In this document: piece after piece, positions 13,214 through 19,962 of the stretch
Position numbering within the stretch: position 1 is the stretch's first letter
Layout: each line of letters starts with the position of its first letter
IMG/VR virus record: IMGVR_UViG_3300009183_000426
Span: 1-21,088 of that record
Reading direction: 5' to 3' (one strand)
DNA: 21,088 bases
Source: a virus
Program-made: the position numbers and the translations under genes
Notes under the pieces: generated by a model
Database searches by the model: none
Told to the model about the DNA's origin: nothing
Seen by the model: only the letters and a program-made list of their open reading frames with translations

Positions 13214-13436
13214 CCCACTTCTCCTTTAAGCCTTCAATCAGCTTGCGGTTGGCTTCAATTTCGTTTTCAATCTCAACTACCTGCTCAGGGCTTAGTTTAT
13301 CTTTATTATCTTGGTATACGCGAAGACCTGTTTCAAAGTTTTGCTCAAAAATAGCAATCTGTACCGCACGACGTTCTTTTACAAATGCTTCTGCGGCTGC
13401 TTGATTTGTTTCTTTTTTTTCTTGTCGTTTACTCAC
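13206..13436 (-). CDS. Hypothetical coiled-coil protein, 76 aa
   Basis: Almost entirely helical and highly charged, MSKRQEKKETNQAAAEAF onward, with heptad-like leucine/isoleucine spacing in the C-terminal half (VVEIENEIEANRKLIEGLKEKW). It starts at GTG in a GTGA overlap with the 45-aa gene and overlaps the 52-aa gene at its end. Likely an oligomerising accessory protein. No family recognised. Confidence 0.55.
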   Translation of the reverse strand: MSKRQEKKETNQAAAEAFVKERRAVQIAIFEQNFETGLRVYQDNKDKLSPEQVVEIENEIEANRKLIEGLKEKWGA

Positions 13437-13570
13437 AACTCAATCCCAACCCAAAAACATAAAAAATCAATGTTAATTGAGTACTTATCAATAGAAAACC
13501 CTAATGATAAACGCTTTCCATAACCGTAGGAAACCCAGTACTTTTTAAAAATCTTACTCTCTTTATGCAT
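13433..13570 (-). CDS. Small hypothetical protein, 45 aa
   Basis: The frame starts MHKESKIFKKYWVSYGYGKR and ends DFLCFWVGIEL. The ATG shares a base with the stop of the FmdB-like gene (TAATG), and its TGA overlaps the GTG of the coiled-coil gene, so it fills the gap exactly. An aromatic, beta-rich make-up with a hydrophobic C-terminus recalls small phage proteins ending in a FWxGxEL-type segment. Function unknown. Confidence 0.55.
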   Translation of the reverse strand: MHKESKIFKKYWVSYGYGKRLSLGFSIDKYSINIDFLCFWVGIEL

Positions 13571-13740
13571 TACCCTTGCCCTCCCCATCCTCCGCCTTTG
13601 AATTGTACTGCTGGTGGTGTGTAAACCTTAGTCATATAGTTACCGCACCTATCGCATGCGGGCCGTTCAACGGAATCAAACGTCATGTGCATCTCCACGG
13701 TGGAGTCACACGGCGTGCATACAAAATCATAATTCGGCAT
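13570..13740 (-). CDS. FmdB-family zinc-ribbon protein
   Basis: A 56-residue protein starting MPNYDFVCTPC, with C8-x2-C11 and C29-x2-C32-G, and a C-terminal VQFKGGGWGG. This is the layout of FmdB-type putative regulatory zinc ribbons (MPxYxYxCxxCG...CPxCG...FxGxGWY), found in many bacteria and phages; their role is poorly known but often assumed regulatory. GGAG six bases upstream supports this ATG over upstream ones; it overlaps the resolvase-like gene by 14 bases. Confidence 0.8.
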   Translation of the reverse strand: MPNYDFVCTPCDSTVEMHMTFDSVERPACDRCGNYMTKVYTPPAVQFKGGGWGGQG

Positions 13741-14083
13741 CTTGTTCTCCATATCCTGCATCACGTAGTAGCCCTACAAAATCTTCAAGCCTTAATAAAG
13801 TTACCCACTCACCCACGTTAGCTTCGCCTTGACCATTAAGCCTTAGCACTGCTACTGGCAAGTCTCTACCGTTATGTCGGTCTTTGAGTTGTTTAATAGT
13901 AGCACTTGGAGAAAAATCTTTACGCGCTTTTACTTCCCAGTCAATACCTACTGTGCCTGTTATGTCTGTGCCTGAGCGGCCCGCTCCAGTGCTTTCAGCA
14001 TATGGGAACCCATGCTCAGCAAGATACATGGCTACAACTTTTTGAGAACGATATCCTCTGTGTTTACGAGATTGACTTGGCAT
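13727..14083 (-). CDS. PD-(D/E)XK nuclease, Holliday-junction-resolvase-like
   Basis: A 118-residue protein, basic N-terminus with KHRGYRSQKVVAMYL, then E30, GRSGTD (35-40) and DWEVKARKDF (48-57). D40, E50 and K52 form the PD-(D/E)XK metal-dependent nuclease triad. Similar actinophage proteins with GRxGTDxTG...EVKARRDFxP are annotated as resolvase-like nucleases that cut branched DNA. It starts in a TAATG overlap. Placed close to RecA and the Cas4-like exonuclease, a role in processing recombination intermediates or concatemers is reasonable. Confidence 0.7.
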   Translation of the reverse strand: MPSQSRKHRGYRSQKVVAMYLAEHGFPYAESTGAGRSGTDITGTVGIDWEVKARKDFSPSATIKQLKDRHNGRDLPVAVLRLNGQGEANVGEWVTLLRLEDFVGLLRDAGYGEQDAEL

Positions 14084-14559
14084 TAGAACCTGTTTCGTAA
14101 CGCTGAAGTACGTCGAGTAAGTTCACGGCTAGTCAAGCTGTAGTAACGCTCAAGGTTATCCATCGTAGTCTCTAGCATTTTACGATAAGCATAGGCATAT
14201 ATCTTTGCCGTAGATAGTTCAACAATCTCAGGGTCTACGCTAACAGCAGCTTTTAACATGGTAGCTTTTTCTGTGCTTTTTCCATTAGTTTTAGATAAGA
14301 ATGCTTTTGCTTCAGCAGTTGAGTATGCGTTCTCAGCCTCTAACTCTGCTAGAGCAGCGCACGCCACCTGTGTGCGAAGAAAGCTGTAGTTCTCCATGTA
14401 TTTGGTTGCTAAGACCATCAACTCTTGGTCGTCTACAACTGTAATATCTTTTGGAAATGGGGGCGAATCGATATCTAAGCTACGACGTACAGGTAACCCT
14501 TGTGCTTCAAGGACCTTCATTACCTCATCGCTTATGCCAGTTGCTATGATCTTAATCAT
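14083..14559 (-). CDS. Conserved phage helical protein, 158 aa
   Basis: MIKIIATGISDEVMKV onward; residues 40-158 are strongly helical with a C-terminal YYSLTSRELTRRTSALRNRF. A family ending in VSRELTRRT with a preceding YAxRKxLE segment is common in actinophages, lying beside recombination nucleases; its function is not known to me. AAGGAT upstream of the ATG supports the start, which overlaps the Cas4-like gene by eight bases. Confidence 0.65.
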   Translation of the reverse strand: MIKIIATGISDEVMKVLEAQGLPVRRSLDIDSPPFPKDITVVDDQELMVLATKYMENYSFLRTQVACAALAELEAENAYSTAEAKAFLSKTNGKSTEKATMLKAAVSVDPEIVELSTAKIYAYAYRKMLETTMDNLERYYSLTSRELTRRTSALRNRF

Positions 14560-15397
14560 TTACATATCCTTTACAGTTAGCACATTCATCGGAAGATAGA
14601 TTACACACTGGAGGCTTTTTATCTCGAACCGCATCGCAGATCATCTTAGCTGCATCAAATAGTTCAGTAATTCCAAAATCGCTCTTGTGAACTACAAACT
14701 CTTTTGCTTCTTGATTAGCTTTGCATTCATAAATAAGAACAGCCTCTTGCGGTACGTCTTCATACCCAAGGAGTTCGGCTAGCTTCATATAAATTTGAAC
14801 TTGTGTTATATGTTTTTGAAACGGTGCTTTTAACGCTCTCCATGCTTTTTCAATGTCGTTATCGTTTTCAATTAGTAACTCAGGAGCTTCCCACCTAAGG
14901 GTGCCTACACCTACTGATTTAATCTCAAGCATTAATGGATTGCCAAGGCCTACTAGCCAACCATCTGAGTGCCCACTAATACGTAATGGTTCATAAAACA
15001 AAGGAACTTCGCGGTATTCAAGTGGCCCGTCGTGACAGTCAGAACCGCCCCAGAACATCTCTTCGCACTCAACGCAATACCACTTACCGTACAGTACGTT
15101 CATCTGCTGGAACCAGCGTTGCCACTTTGCATGGATAAAGTGGCCTTCTTCAAACACTGATAGAAGGCGCATACTCATTTTTCTATTAGCCTGTGGTGAT
15201 TGACCTAATAGTTGAAAGTAAGACGCACGGTAACACCAGTTACCACTTGCCATCTCAGATGGGTGTAGAACGTCTGTTCTACGGGATCCATCTCTAGGCT
15301 TAGACAATAGAAATCGCTCTACTGAACCAAGAACACGCGTATCTTTTTTACCCACTTCAATGAACCTCTTTAATGTGCCACTTGGTTTGTATTTCAT
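14552..15397 (-). CDS. Cas4/RecB-like exonuclease with Fe-S cluster and extra zinc knuckle
   Basis: A 281-residue protein of the PD-(D/E)XK superfamily. H86 (EGHFIH), D145 (SGHSDG), E158-x-K160 (LEIKS) and QVQIYM (199-204) match RecB-family nuclease motifs. Four Cys, C55 (WCYRASY) and C265, C272, C275, match the Fe-S cluster ligands of Cas4 and AddB. An internal C108-x2-C111 with C121-H122 adds a probable zinc site not present in ordinary Cas4. Phage Cas4-like proteins are thought to act as 5' to 3' exonucleases in recombination. No CRISPR array or other cas gene is nearby, so this is a recombination enzyme. AGGT precedes the ATG. Confidence 0.85.
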   Translation of the reverse strand: MKYKPSGTLKRFIEVGKKDTRVLGSVERFLLSKPRDGSRRTDVLHPSEMASGNWCYRASYFQLLGQSPQANRKMSMRLLSVFEEGHFIHAKWQRWFQQMNVLYGKWYCVECEEMFWGGSDCHDGPLEYREVPLFYEPLRISGHSDGWLVGLGNPLMLEIKSVGVGTLRWEAPELLIENDNDIEKAWRALKAPFQKHITQVQIYMKLAELLGYEDVPQEAVLIYECKANQEAKEFVVHKSDFGITELFDAAKMICDAVRDKKPPVCNLSSDECANCKGYVND

Positions 15398-15409
15398 ACG
15401 TAGAACCTA

Positions 15410-15730
15410 TCACGATTTTTTAGTTTCTACCCAATCCTTAAATGAAATTCCCGCTTTAGTTGCTTTACGCTTTAACGAGTTTCGTTCACGATGGCTCATG
15501 CCACCCCAGATACCGTGCTGCTCTTCCATTTTATCTGCGTACAGTAAACAATCTTTACGCACAGGGCATTCTGGTAAACCATCTTTGCCATAGCATACGG
15601 CTTTAGAGACCTGTGCTATTGATTGGTATTTAGATTTGTCTCTTGGGGGGTACCAGAGTTCGGTATCCATCCCTCTACATTTAGCTTTGTGTCGCCAGCT
15701 TTCATTGTGTCCAAGATCTGATTCGTACAA
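15410..15730 (-). CDS. WhiB-family Fe-S transcription regulator (TTG start)
   Basis: A 106-residue protein with the WhiB Cys set C18, C46, C55 and C61, tryptophan W12, and GIWGGMSHRER (73-83), the turn and basic region that contact sigma factor and DNA. The central spacing is unusual: C46-x8-C55 in place of C-x2-C, because of an insertion (YGKDGLPE). The start is TTG, supported by CAGGAG a few bases upstream and by the need to include W12 and C18. It overlaps the upstream nuclease gene by 115 bases. WhiB proteins carry a 4Fe-4S cluster sensing redox or NO; phage copies can alter host transcription. This is the best host marker in the window. Confidence 0.88.
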   Translation of the reverse strand: MYESDLGHNESWRHKAKCRGMDTELWYPPRDKSKYQSIAQVSKAVCYGKDGLPECPVRKDCLLYADKMEEQHGIWGGMSHRERNSLKRKATKAGISFKDWVETKKS

Positions 15731-16047
15731 GTATGCTCCTGAAGAGTAGAGCGAAGCTCTAGAAAATCATCTTCAGTTAACATTACGTAGTTCTCGTTGT
15801 TAAGGCTGAAACCGAGGATAGGCATCCGACTGTCAAGAATTGCTTCTTCAACAATCTTTTCCAAAACCGTCGCTTTGACGGTAAAAGAAGCTTTGCCCGT
15901 CCACTTATGCTCTATAAGCAAATCAGTAGAACGCACATCGCCTTTCCGACTCCAGAAAGCTCCGCTTCCAGCGCTACGCTGTCCGCCAACTTTCTTTGCA
16001 AGTCGGTCCTCGTGCTTCTTAGACTCTCGTTGGCCCTTACTCTTCAT
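15616..16047 (-). CDS. Small PD-(D/E)XK nuclease, resolvase-like
   Basis: A 143-residue protein from the ATG overlapping the end of recA by 11 bases. KHEDRLAKKVGGQRSAGSGAF is the conserved N-terminal block; GDV (36-38), D42 and E46-x-K48 (LLIEHKW) are the probable metal-binding nuclease residues. A group with this pattern, small putative Holliday-junction or VRR-type resolvases, is common in phages next to recA. The C-terminal 38 residues lie in the overlap with whiB and are likely less conserved. A start further upstream (TTG 16095) is possible but would sit well inside recA. The ribosome site is weak. Confidence 0.65.
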   Translation of the reverse strand: MKSKGQRESKKHEDRLAKKVGGQRSAGSGAFWSRKGDVRSTDLLIEHKWTGKASFTVKATVLEKIVEEAILDSRMPILGFSLNNENYVMLTEDDFLELRSTLQEHTCTNQILDTMKAGDTKLNVEGWIPNSGTPQETNLNTNQ

Positions 16048-17089
16048 AAGCGAACTTAGACCCAGCTTTAATTGAGTCCAGCACGTCCCGTTCAAGGGCC
16101 TCTTTCAAGTCAATCTCTTCCCGTATTGAGGCAAGCATAGCATCTGCACCCTGCCATTGTCGATCCCCGTATCGGTAGTAAGCCCCAGCACGGACAATAA
16201 CCTTGTTTAACTTACCAATAGCGATTAATTCTTTACCAAAATCAAGTTCTCCAGCAGGTATTTCCCCGCCCTCAGCAAAGTAAAAATCAAAAGAAGCCAC
16301 ACGTGATGGTGGGGCGGACTTATTCTTTAATACTCTAGCTTTAATTGTTTGGCCAACACGATGCTTGTCCTCACCAGTTCCAGCCTCAATCCACTCATCT
16401 CTGCGTACATCTATACGGGTAAAGTAACTGTAATTCTTTCCCTTACCTCCTGGGGTAGTGCGCGGGTCGCCGTACATAACCCCAACCTTGTCGCGCCATT
16501 GATTAATCATAATGCCAATAAACGGGCGCTCAAACTCTGTAAGACTACGTTTAGATGCTAGTCCAACTTTACGAAAAAACTTATTAGTAAGTAACGCGCC
16601 ACGACCTACAGTGTGCTCGTCCATGTTTTTGTCGTCTTCTGCGCTGGGCACTAACGATGGAAGTGAATCAACAACAATACAATCAATTGCTTTACTCTCT
16701 ACAACCTGTATAACCGCCTCGTACGCCTCTTCCATAAGGTTTGTAGATACTACGTACACGCGAGAAGTATCAACGCCGCACATTTCTGCGTATTTTGGTA
16801 CCCACTGCTCTGCTGCTACCCATACAGTTGTAAAGTCTGGATTAAGTTTTTGATTTGCTGCAATAGTTTTTAATGCAATTGCTGTTTTACCTTGACTCTC
16901 TTCACCAATAACCTCATGCCACTGATTAATTGGCCACCCACCACCTAGCGCTACGTCTAAAGAAATAGAGCCAGTAGTTATATAACCCATAACATCATCT
17001 CTAATGTCAGACCCTAAAACAATTGTGCCTAGGCCCATTTTTTTATTAATTGAGCTAAATACTTTTGCTAACTCACCTGTAATTGCCAT
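16037..17089 (-). CDS. recA: RecA-like recombinase
   Basis: A 350-residue RecA family ATPase. Walker A GEESQGKT (62-69), the AAEQWVPKYAEMCGVD block (92-107, bacterial DAEHALDPxYAxxLGVD), Walker B IDCIVVDSLPSLVPSAE (135-151), and the DNA-binding loop region INQWRDKVGVMYGDPRTTPGGKG (195-217) are all clear. It forms filaments on single-stranded DNA and catalyses strand exchange. It is phage-type: the Walker A Gln and NQW replace the usual Ser and NQx of host RecA. TAATG overlap with the zinc-ribbon gene; RecA's own end overlaps the small nuclease. With the Cas4-like exonuclease it forms a probable double-strand-break or annealing pathway. Confidence 0.95.
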   Translation of the reverse strand: MAITGELAKVFSSINKKMGLGTIVLGSDIRDDVMGYITTGSISLDVALGGGWPINQWHEVIGEESQGKTAIALKTIAANQKLNPDFTTVWVAAEQWVPKYAEMCGVDTSRVYVVSTNLMEEAYEAVIQVVESKAIDCIVVDSLPSLVPSAEDDKNMDEHTVGRGALLTNKFFRKVGLASKRSLTEFERPFIGIMINQWRDKVGVMYGDPRTTPGGKGKNYSYFTRIDVRRDEWIEAGTGEDKHRVGQTIKARVLKNKSAPPSRVASFDFYFAEGGEIPAGELDFGKELIAIGKLNKVIVRAGAYYRYGDRQWQGADAMLASIREEIDLKEALERDVLDSIKAGSKFAYEE

Positions 17090-17457
17090 TAAATATGTCC
17101 AATGATTGTCTGTGGATTAAACCCGCCTGCTTGCACTTGCTTTGATGGTTGAGCTGGCCCTGAGGCCTGTGGCCCGCTTGTTATGCCTTTGCCCATACCT
17201 GAACCGCTTTGTGTGATTGGGTACCCGCAATCATAACAACGTTTACGAGACTCTGCAGTTGCGCCTCCTACGTAGTTACCGCTACCACATCCTGGACACC
17301 GATCCGCCATAGGAACTGCGGGAGCGGCCACTGGGTATGAAGGCTGTTGTAACTGATATGGGACCTGCTGTTGCGGAACGTAAGTAGGCTGTATAACTTG
17401 TTGTTGAGGTACGGGTTGAACACCCAGTTTTTTTGCAAACCAATCAGCGTTACTCAT
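17089..17457 (-). CDS. Gln/Pro-rich protein with zinc ribbon, 122 aa
   Basis: The N-terminal 12 residues MSNADWFAKKLG form a conserved helix, followed by a Gln/Pro/Val/Tyr-rich linker to about residue 45. A zinc ribbon C54-x2-C57 and C74-x2-C77 (RCYDCGYP) follows, with a Gly/Gln/Pro tail. Such helix-linker-ribbon proteins next to recA and DNA polymerase are seen in phages; a bridge between replication proteins or DNA is plausible. The ATG at 17457 (GGAT upstream) is preferred to the TTG two codons earlier; it overlaps the previous gene by eight bases. Confidence 0.6.
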   Translation of the reverse strand: MSNADWFAKKLGVQPVPQQQVIQPTYVPQQQVPYQLQQPSYPVAAPAVPMADRCPGCGSGNYVGGATAESRKRCYDCGYPITQSGSGMGKGITSGPQASGPAQPSKQVQAGGFNPQTIIGHI

Positions 17458-17893
17458 TATCAATATCCATATCTACTCTTCCTGAACTTATTGCGGCAGT
17501 TTCTAGTATACCAAGGCTAAGCCCAATAGATAAAGCGCCAATTAAAGACGACATAGAAATTGCCTTATATATAACAGAAGAGGCCTCTATTTCTTCTTCA
17601 GACATTTCATTATTAGTTTTAGATTCTTGTAAAGCAAGCATAGTAGACACGCTCATATCAGAGATAGAATCAATAAAAGGCATTAACTCAAAAATACCGC
17701 TAAGGCGTAGATCGCTATCTTCTTTTTCTTTAACGTCGCCCTCTTCACTAACTCTATTTAAACCAACGCCCTCTGCTAAAGAGTTTGCAGGAGCTAGCCC
17801 TGTGTCGTATAGGTACCAACGAAGCATAGTTGATAACGGGATCTCTGTAGATACGACCTCAAACTTTTTCTTTCTTTTGTTATACCACGCCAT
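17450..17893 (-). CDS. Conserved phage protein beside DNA polymerase, 147 aa
   Basis: Starts MAWYNKRKKKFEVVSTEIP; the stretch MLRWYLYDTGLAPANSLAEGVGL (23-45) with SEEGDVKEKEDSDLRL following is conserved in actinophage proteins of unknown function. A hydrophobic segment near residues 108-133 could be a buried helix or weak membrane segment. The ribosome site is poor, and the ATG lies inside a 15-codon frame that starts at the polymerase stop, so translation may be coupled to it. Confidence 0.6.
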   Translation of the reverse strand: MAWYNKRKKKFEVVSTEIPLSTMLRWYLYDTGLAPANSLAEGVGLNRVSEEGDVKEKEDSDLRLSGIFELMPFIDSISDMSVSTMLALQESKTNNEMSEEEIEASSVIYKAISMSSLIGALSIGLSLGILETAAISSGRVDMDIDNE

Positions 17894-17927
17894 GTTTAAC
17901 CCATTTCTTTTCTAGTTGTTTACTCAT
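17880..17927 (-). CDS. Possible 15-codon coupling ORF after DNA polymerase
   Basis: ATG overlaps the polymerase stop (ATGA) and is preceded by GAGAGG; it encodes MSKQLEKKWVKHGVV then TAA, ending just inside the next gene. Good ribosome site and overlap on both sides suggest it carries ribosomes across to the poorly initiated 147-aa gene. The peptide itself may have no function. Confidence 0.35.
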   Translation of the reverse strand: MSKQLEKKWVKHGVV

Positions 17928-19891
17928 TTTGCCTCTCCCCACTTGGTAACTACTTTAATATCTGCTACTAAAGGAATGGGTAGAATCTTAATTTCTTCCA
18001 TAGCCTCACGGATAGCGCTGATTGTTTGGTCTACCAGATGGTCTGGGGTTAACGTTACAAGCTCGTCGTGCACTGTAAGGATCAATTTAGCACCTTCTGG
18101 GATCATCTGATGAGCACGCACCATAGCAACTTTAATAATGTCAGCAGCCGAGCCTTGAATCCTTGTGTTAAACGCTTGACGCTCAGAGCTAGACCTAAAG
18201 CTGTGGACTTTAGACGAAATATCAGGAAGATAGCGTCTACGCTTTAAAATTGTAGTAACGTACCCTTTATTACGAGATAGGCCAATAACCTTAGCGCGGT
18301 AGGTGCTAACAGCCGCAAATTTATCAGAAAAGTCAGTCAAAAGCTTTTTTGCCTCATTGACCGAGCACCCAATAGAACGTGCGATTTTGTCAGGGCCTAC
18401 GCCGTAAGCCATAGCAAGCACAAGAACTTTACCTGCTTTACGGTCTACCCCCATCGTATCTCCTACCGTAGTGTAAATATCCCCACCATCTAGATAGTTT
18501 TTCATCATAATTGGGTCTTCTGACATTGCCGCAATTACGCGAGGCTCAATCTGTGAGTAGTCGGCTACTACCAATTTGTACCCCTCAGGGGCTGTAAATA
18601 AATTACGGATAGAGCGCCCGTGCGCAGTGTGCGGAGCAGGTACATTTTGAAGGTTAGGGTTACGGCTAGAAAAACGACCAGTCTCTGCCCCCCATTGAAC
18701 AAAGTCACCGTAGATGCGGCTATTAACTAACATAGACTCTCGGGTTTCAACTTTTGATTTACCGCCCACGGTTTTAGTTACCTCACCGCCTAAATACGGA
18801 ATTACGTACGTACTCATCAACTTATTTAAATCTGAATAAGTTAAAAGGGCGTTTACCAACTCATCTTTTTCTCGATAAGGTTCTAACGCCTCAGCAGATA
18901 CGGAATAGTCTTTGTAGTCAAGTTCAGTCTCTGCTTTTTGTAACCCTTTACCAGTAAGGAGTTGTGGCCGTAACCCTCGACAACCTTCGTCGCGAGGCCC
19001 GTATAAAATGTATTGTTTTTCATTATTTGAATTAATATTAAACGGCTGACCAGCAATGCGATAAATATTAGATCTAACCTCTTCGATCTCAAGCACTAGC
19101 TTGTCATGAAGAATCTGTAATTCATTTGTATCAATGGGTGCGCCAGTCAATTTCATATCGCAAAGCACACGAAGAACATCCATCTCCAACTTCATAACGC
19201 CTTCAACATCAGCAGCCGCCAACTTTGGAGCAATAGACTTCCAAAGAATAAACGTGTATTTAGCGTCTAAGTAAGAGTATTTAGCTACCTCGCTAAACGA
19301 ATAAAGCTCAACTTGATGGCCAATGCCCTTTTCCATGCTGTAGCCCAGCTCTCGCTGTAAGCAATCGTCTAAACCTAACTTGCCTTTGTTCTTGTTATCA
19401 TATAAAAAAGAAGCCATTAGCGTATCAAAATAAGGCCCTAGAGGCACACTACCTCCGTAGTACTTTGCTACAGAACTAAGATCAAATACTAAGTTGTGGC
19501 CTATAGTTAATATGCTGTCGTTAAACATTAAAGGCTTAATTGCTTTAAATACTTCTGCTGGGAACAACTGTGTAGGGGCCTCATCAAACACTTTGATTGC
19601 TTTTTTCTTATCACGAGAGTAGTCCAACTCTCGGGCAGGTAATCCCGCAGCCACTCGTTTTTCACCTTGTCCAGTTAACGGAAAAGATTCAGAAACAAAC
19701 TCCCCGTGCGGGTGCCCCATAGGAATTACATCGCCTCTGCCATGAGTAGCAAAGCTAATCCAAAGAACTTCGTTTACAGCAGGAGTGCCGCGATGATCTC
19801 CAACGGTTTCCACGTCAAATGCAAACGAGTCTTGCTTAAGATAGTAATTAACCATCTCGTTTAACTGTTCTTTTGTTGTAATAATATTCAA
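17924..19891 (-). CDS. polA: DNA polymerase, family A, with 3'-5' exonuclease (TTG start)
   Basis: A 655-residue replicative polymerase. The exonuclease domain has D26 and E28 (FDVETVG), HNLVFD (132-137) and Y205-x3-D209. The polymerase has motif A DYSQIEPR (444-451), motif B R484KAGK488...Y496G, and motif C HDE (608-610). There is no 5' nuclease domain, the usual phage form. Two departures from E. coli Pol I: the residue aligned with Phe762 is Leu492, and Leu711 in motif A is Pro450. The start is TTG, with AAGGGGTG upstream. It ends in an ATGA overlap with the coupling ORF. Together with the ssDNA-binding and RecA-like proteins it forms the replication core. Confidence 0.95.
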   Translation of the reverse strand: MNIITTKEQLNEMVNYYLKQDSFAFDVETVGDHRGTPAVNEVLWISFATHGRGDVIPMGHPHGEFVSESFPLTGQGEKRVAAGLPARELDYSRDKKKAIKVFDEAPTQLFPAEVFKAIKPLMFNDSILTIGHNLVFDLSSVAKYYGGSVPLGPYFDTLMASFLYDNKNKGKLGLDDCLQRELGYSMEKGIGHQVELYSFSEVAKYSYLDAKYTFILWKSIAPKLAAADVEGVMKLEMDVLRVLCDMKLTGAPIDTNELQILHDKLVLEIEEVRSNIYRIAGQPFNINSNNEKQYILYGPRDEGCRGLRPQLLTGKGLQKAETELDYKDYSVSAEALEPYREKDELVNALLTYSDLNKLMSTYVIPYLGGEVTKTVGGKSKVETRESMLVNSRIYGDFVQWGAETGRFSSRNPNLQNVPAPHTAHGRSIRNLFTAPEGYKLVVADYSQIEPRVIAAMSEDPIMMKNYLDGGDIYTTVGDTMGVDRKAGKVLVLAMAYGVGPDKIARSIGCSVNEAKKLLTDFSDKFAAVSTYRAKVIGLSRNKGYVTTILKRRRYLPDISSKVHSFRSSSERQAFNTRIQGSAADIIKVAMVRAHQMIPEGAKLILTVHDELVTLTPDHLVDQTISAIREAMEEIKILPIPLVADIKVVTKWGEAK

Positions 19892-19911
19892 GCTGCACCC
19901 CTTATAAAGCC

Positions 19912-19949
19912 GAAAGGCTAGAGCCAGGGGATATAGGCCCTAGCCTTTC
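19912..19949. promoter_or_regulatory. Hairpin just before the polymerase start
   Basis: GAAAGGCTAG (19912-19921) and its complement CTAGCCTTTC (19940-19949) enclose an 18-base loop holding a short GGG/CCC pairing. No T-run follows on the minus strand, so it is a poor terminator. It sits 20 bases upstream of the TTG start of the polymerase, suitable for partial attenuation or for shielding the ribosome site, between the putative ssDNA-binding protein (needed in large amounts) and the polymerase (needed in small amounts). Confidence 0.4.
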
Positions 19950-19962
19950 AGCGACCTATTTA

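Noticed and set aside
13409-13420. A run of eight A (minus strand) as a programmed frameshift site in the coiled-coil gene
   Set aside because: The frame is complete without shifting, the run encodes the expected Lys-rich helix, and no downstream structure or useful alternative frame was seen.
14552-15397. Cas4-like gene as a sign of a CRISPR locus
   Set aside because: No repeat-spacer array, cas1, cas2 or effector is visible in the window; Cas4-like exonucleases are common in phage recombination modules.
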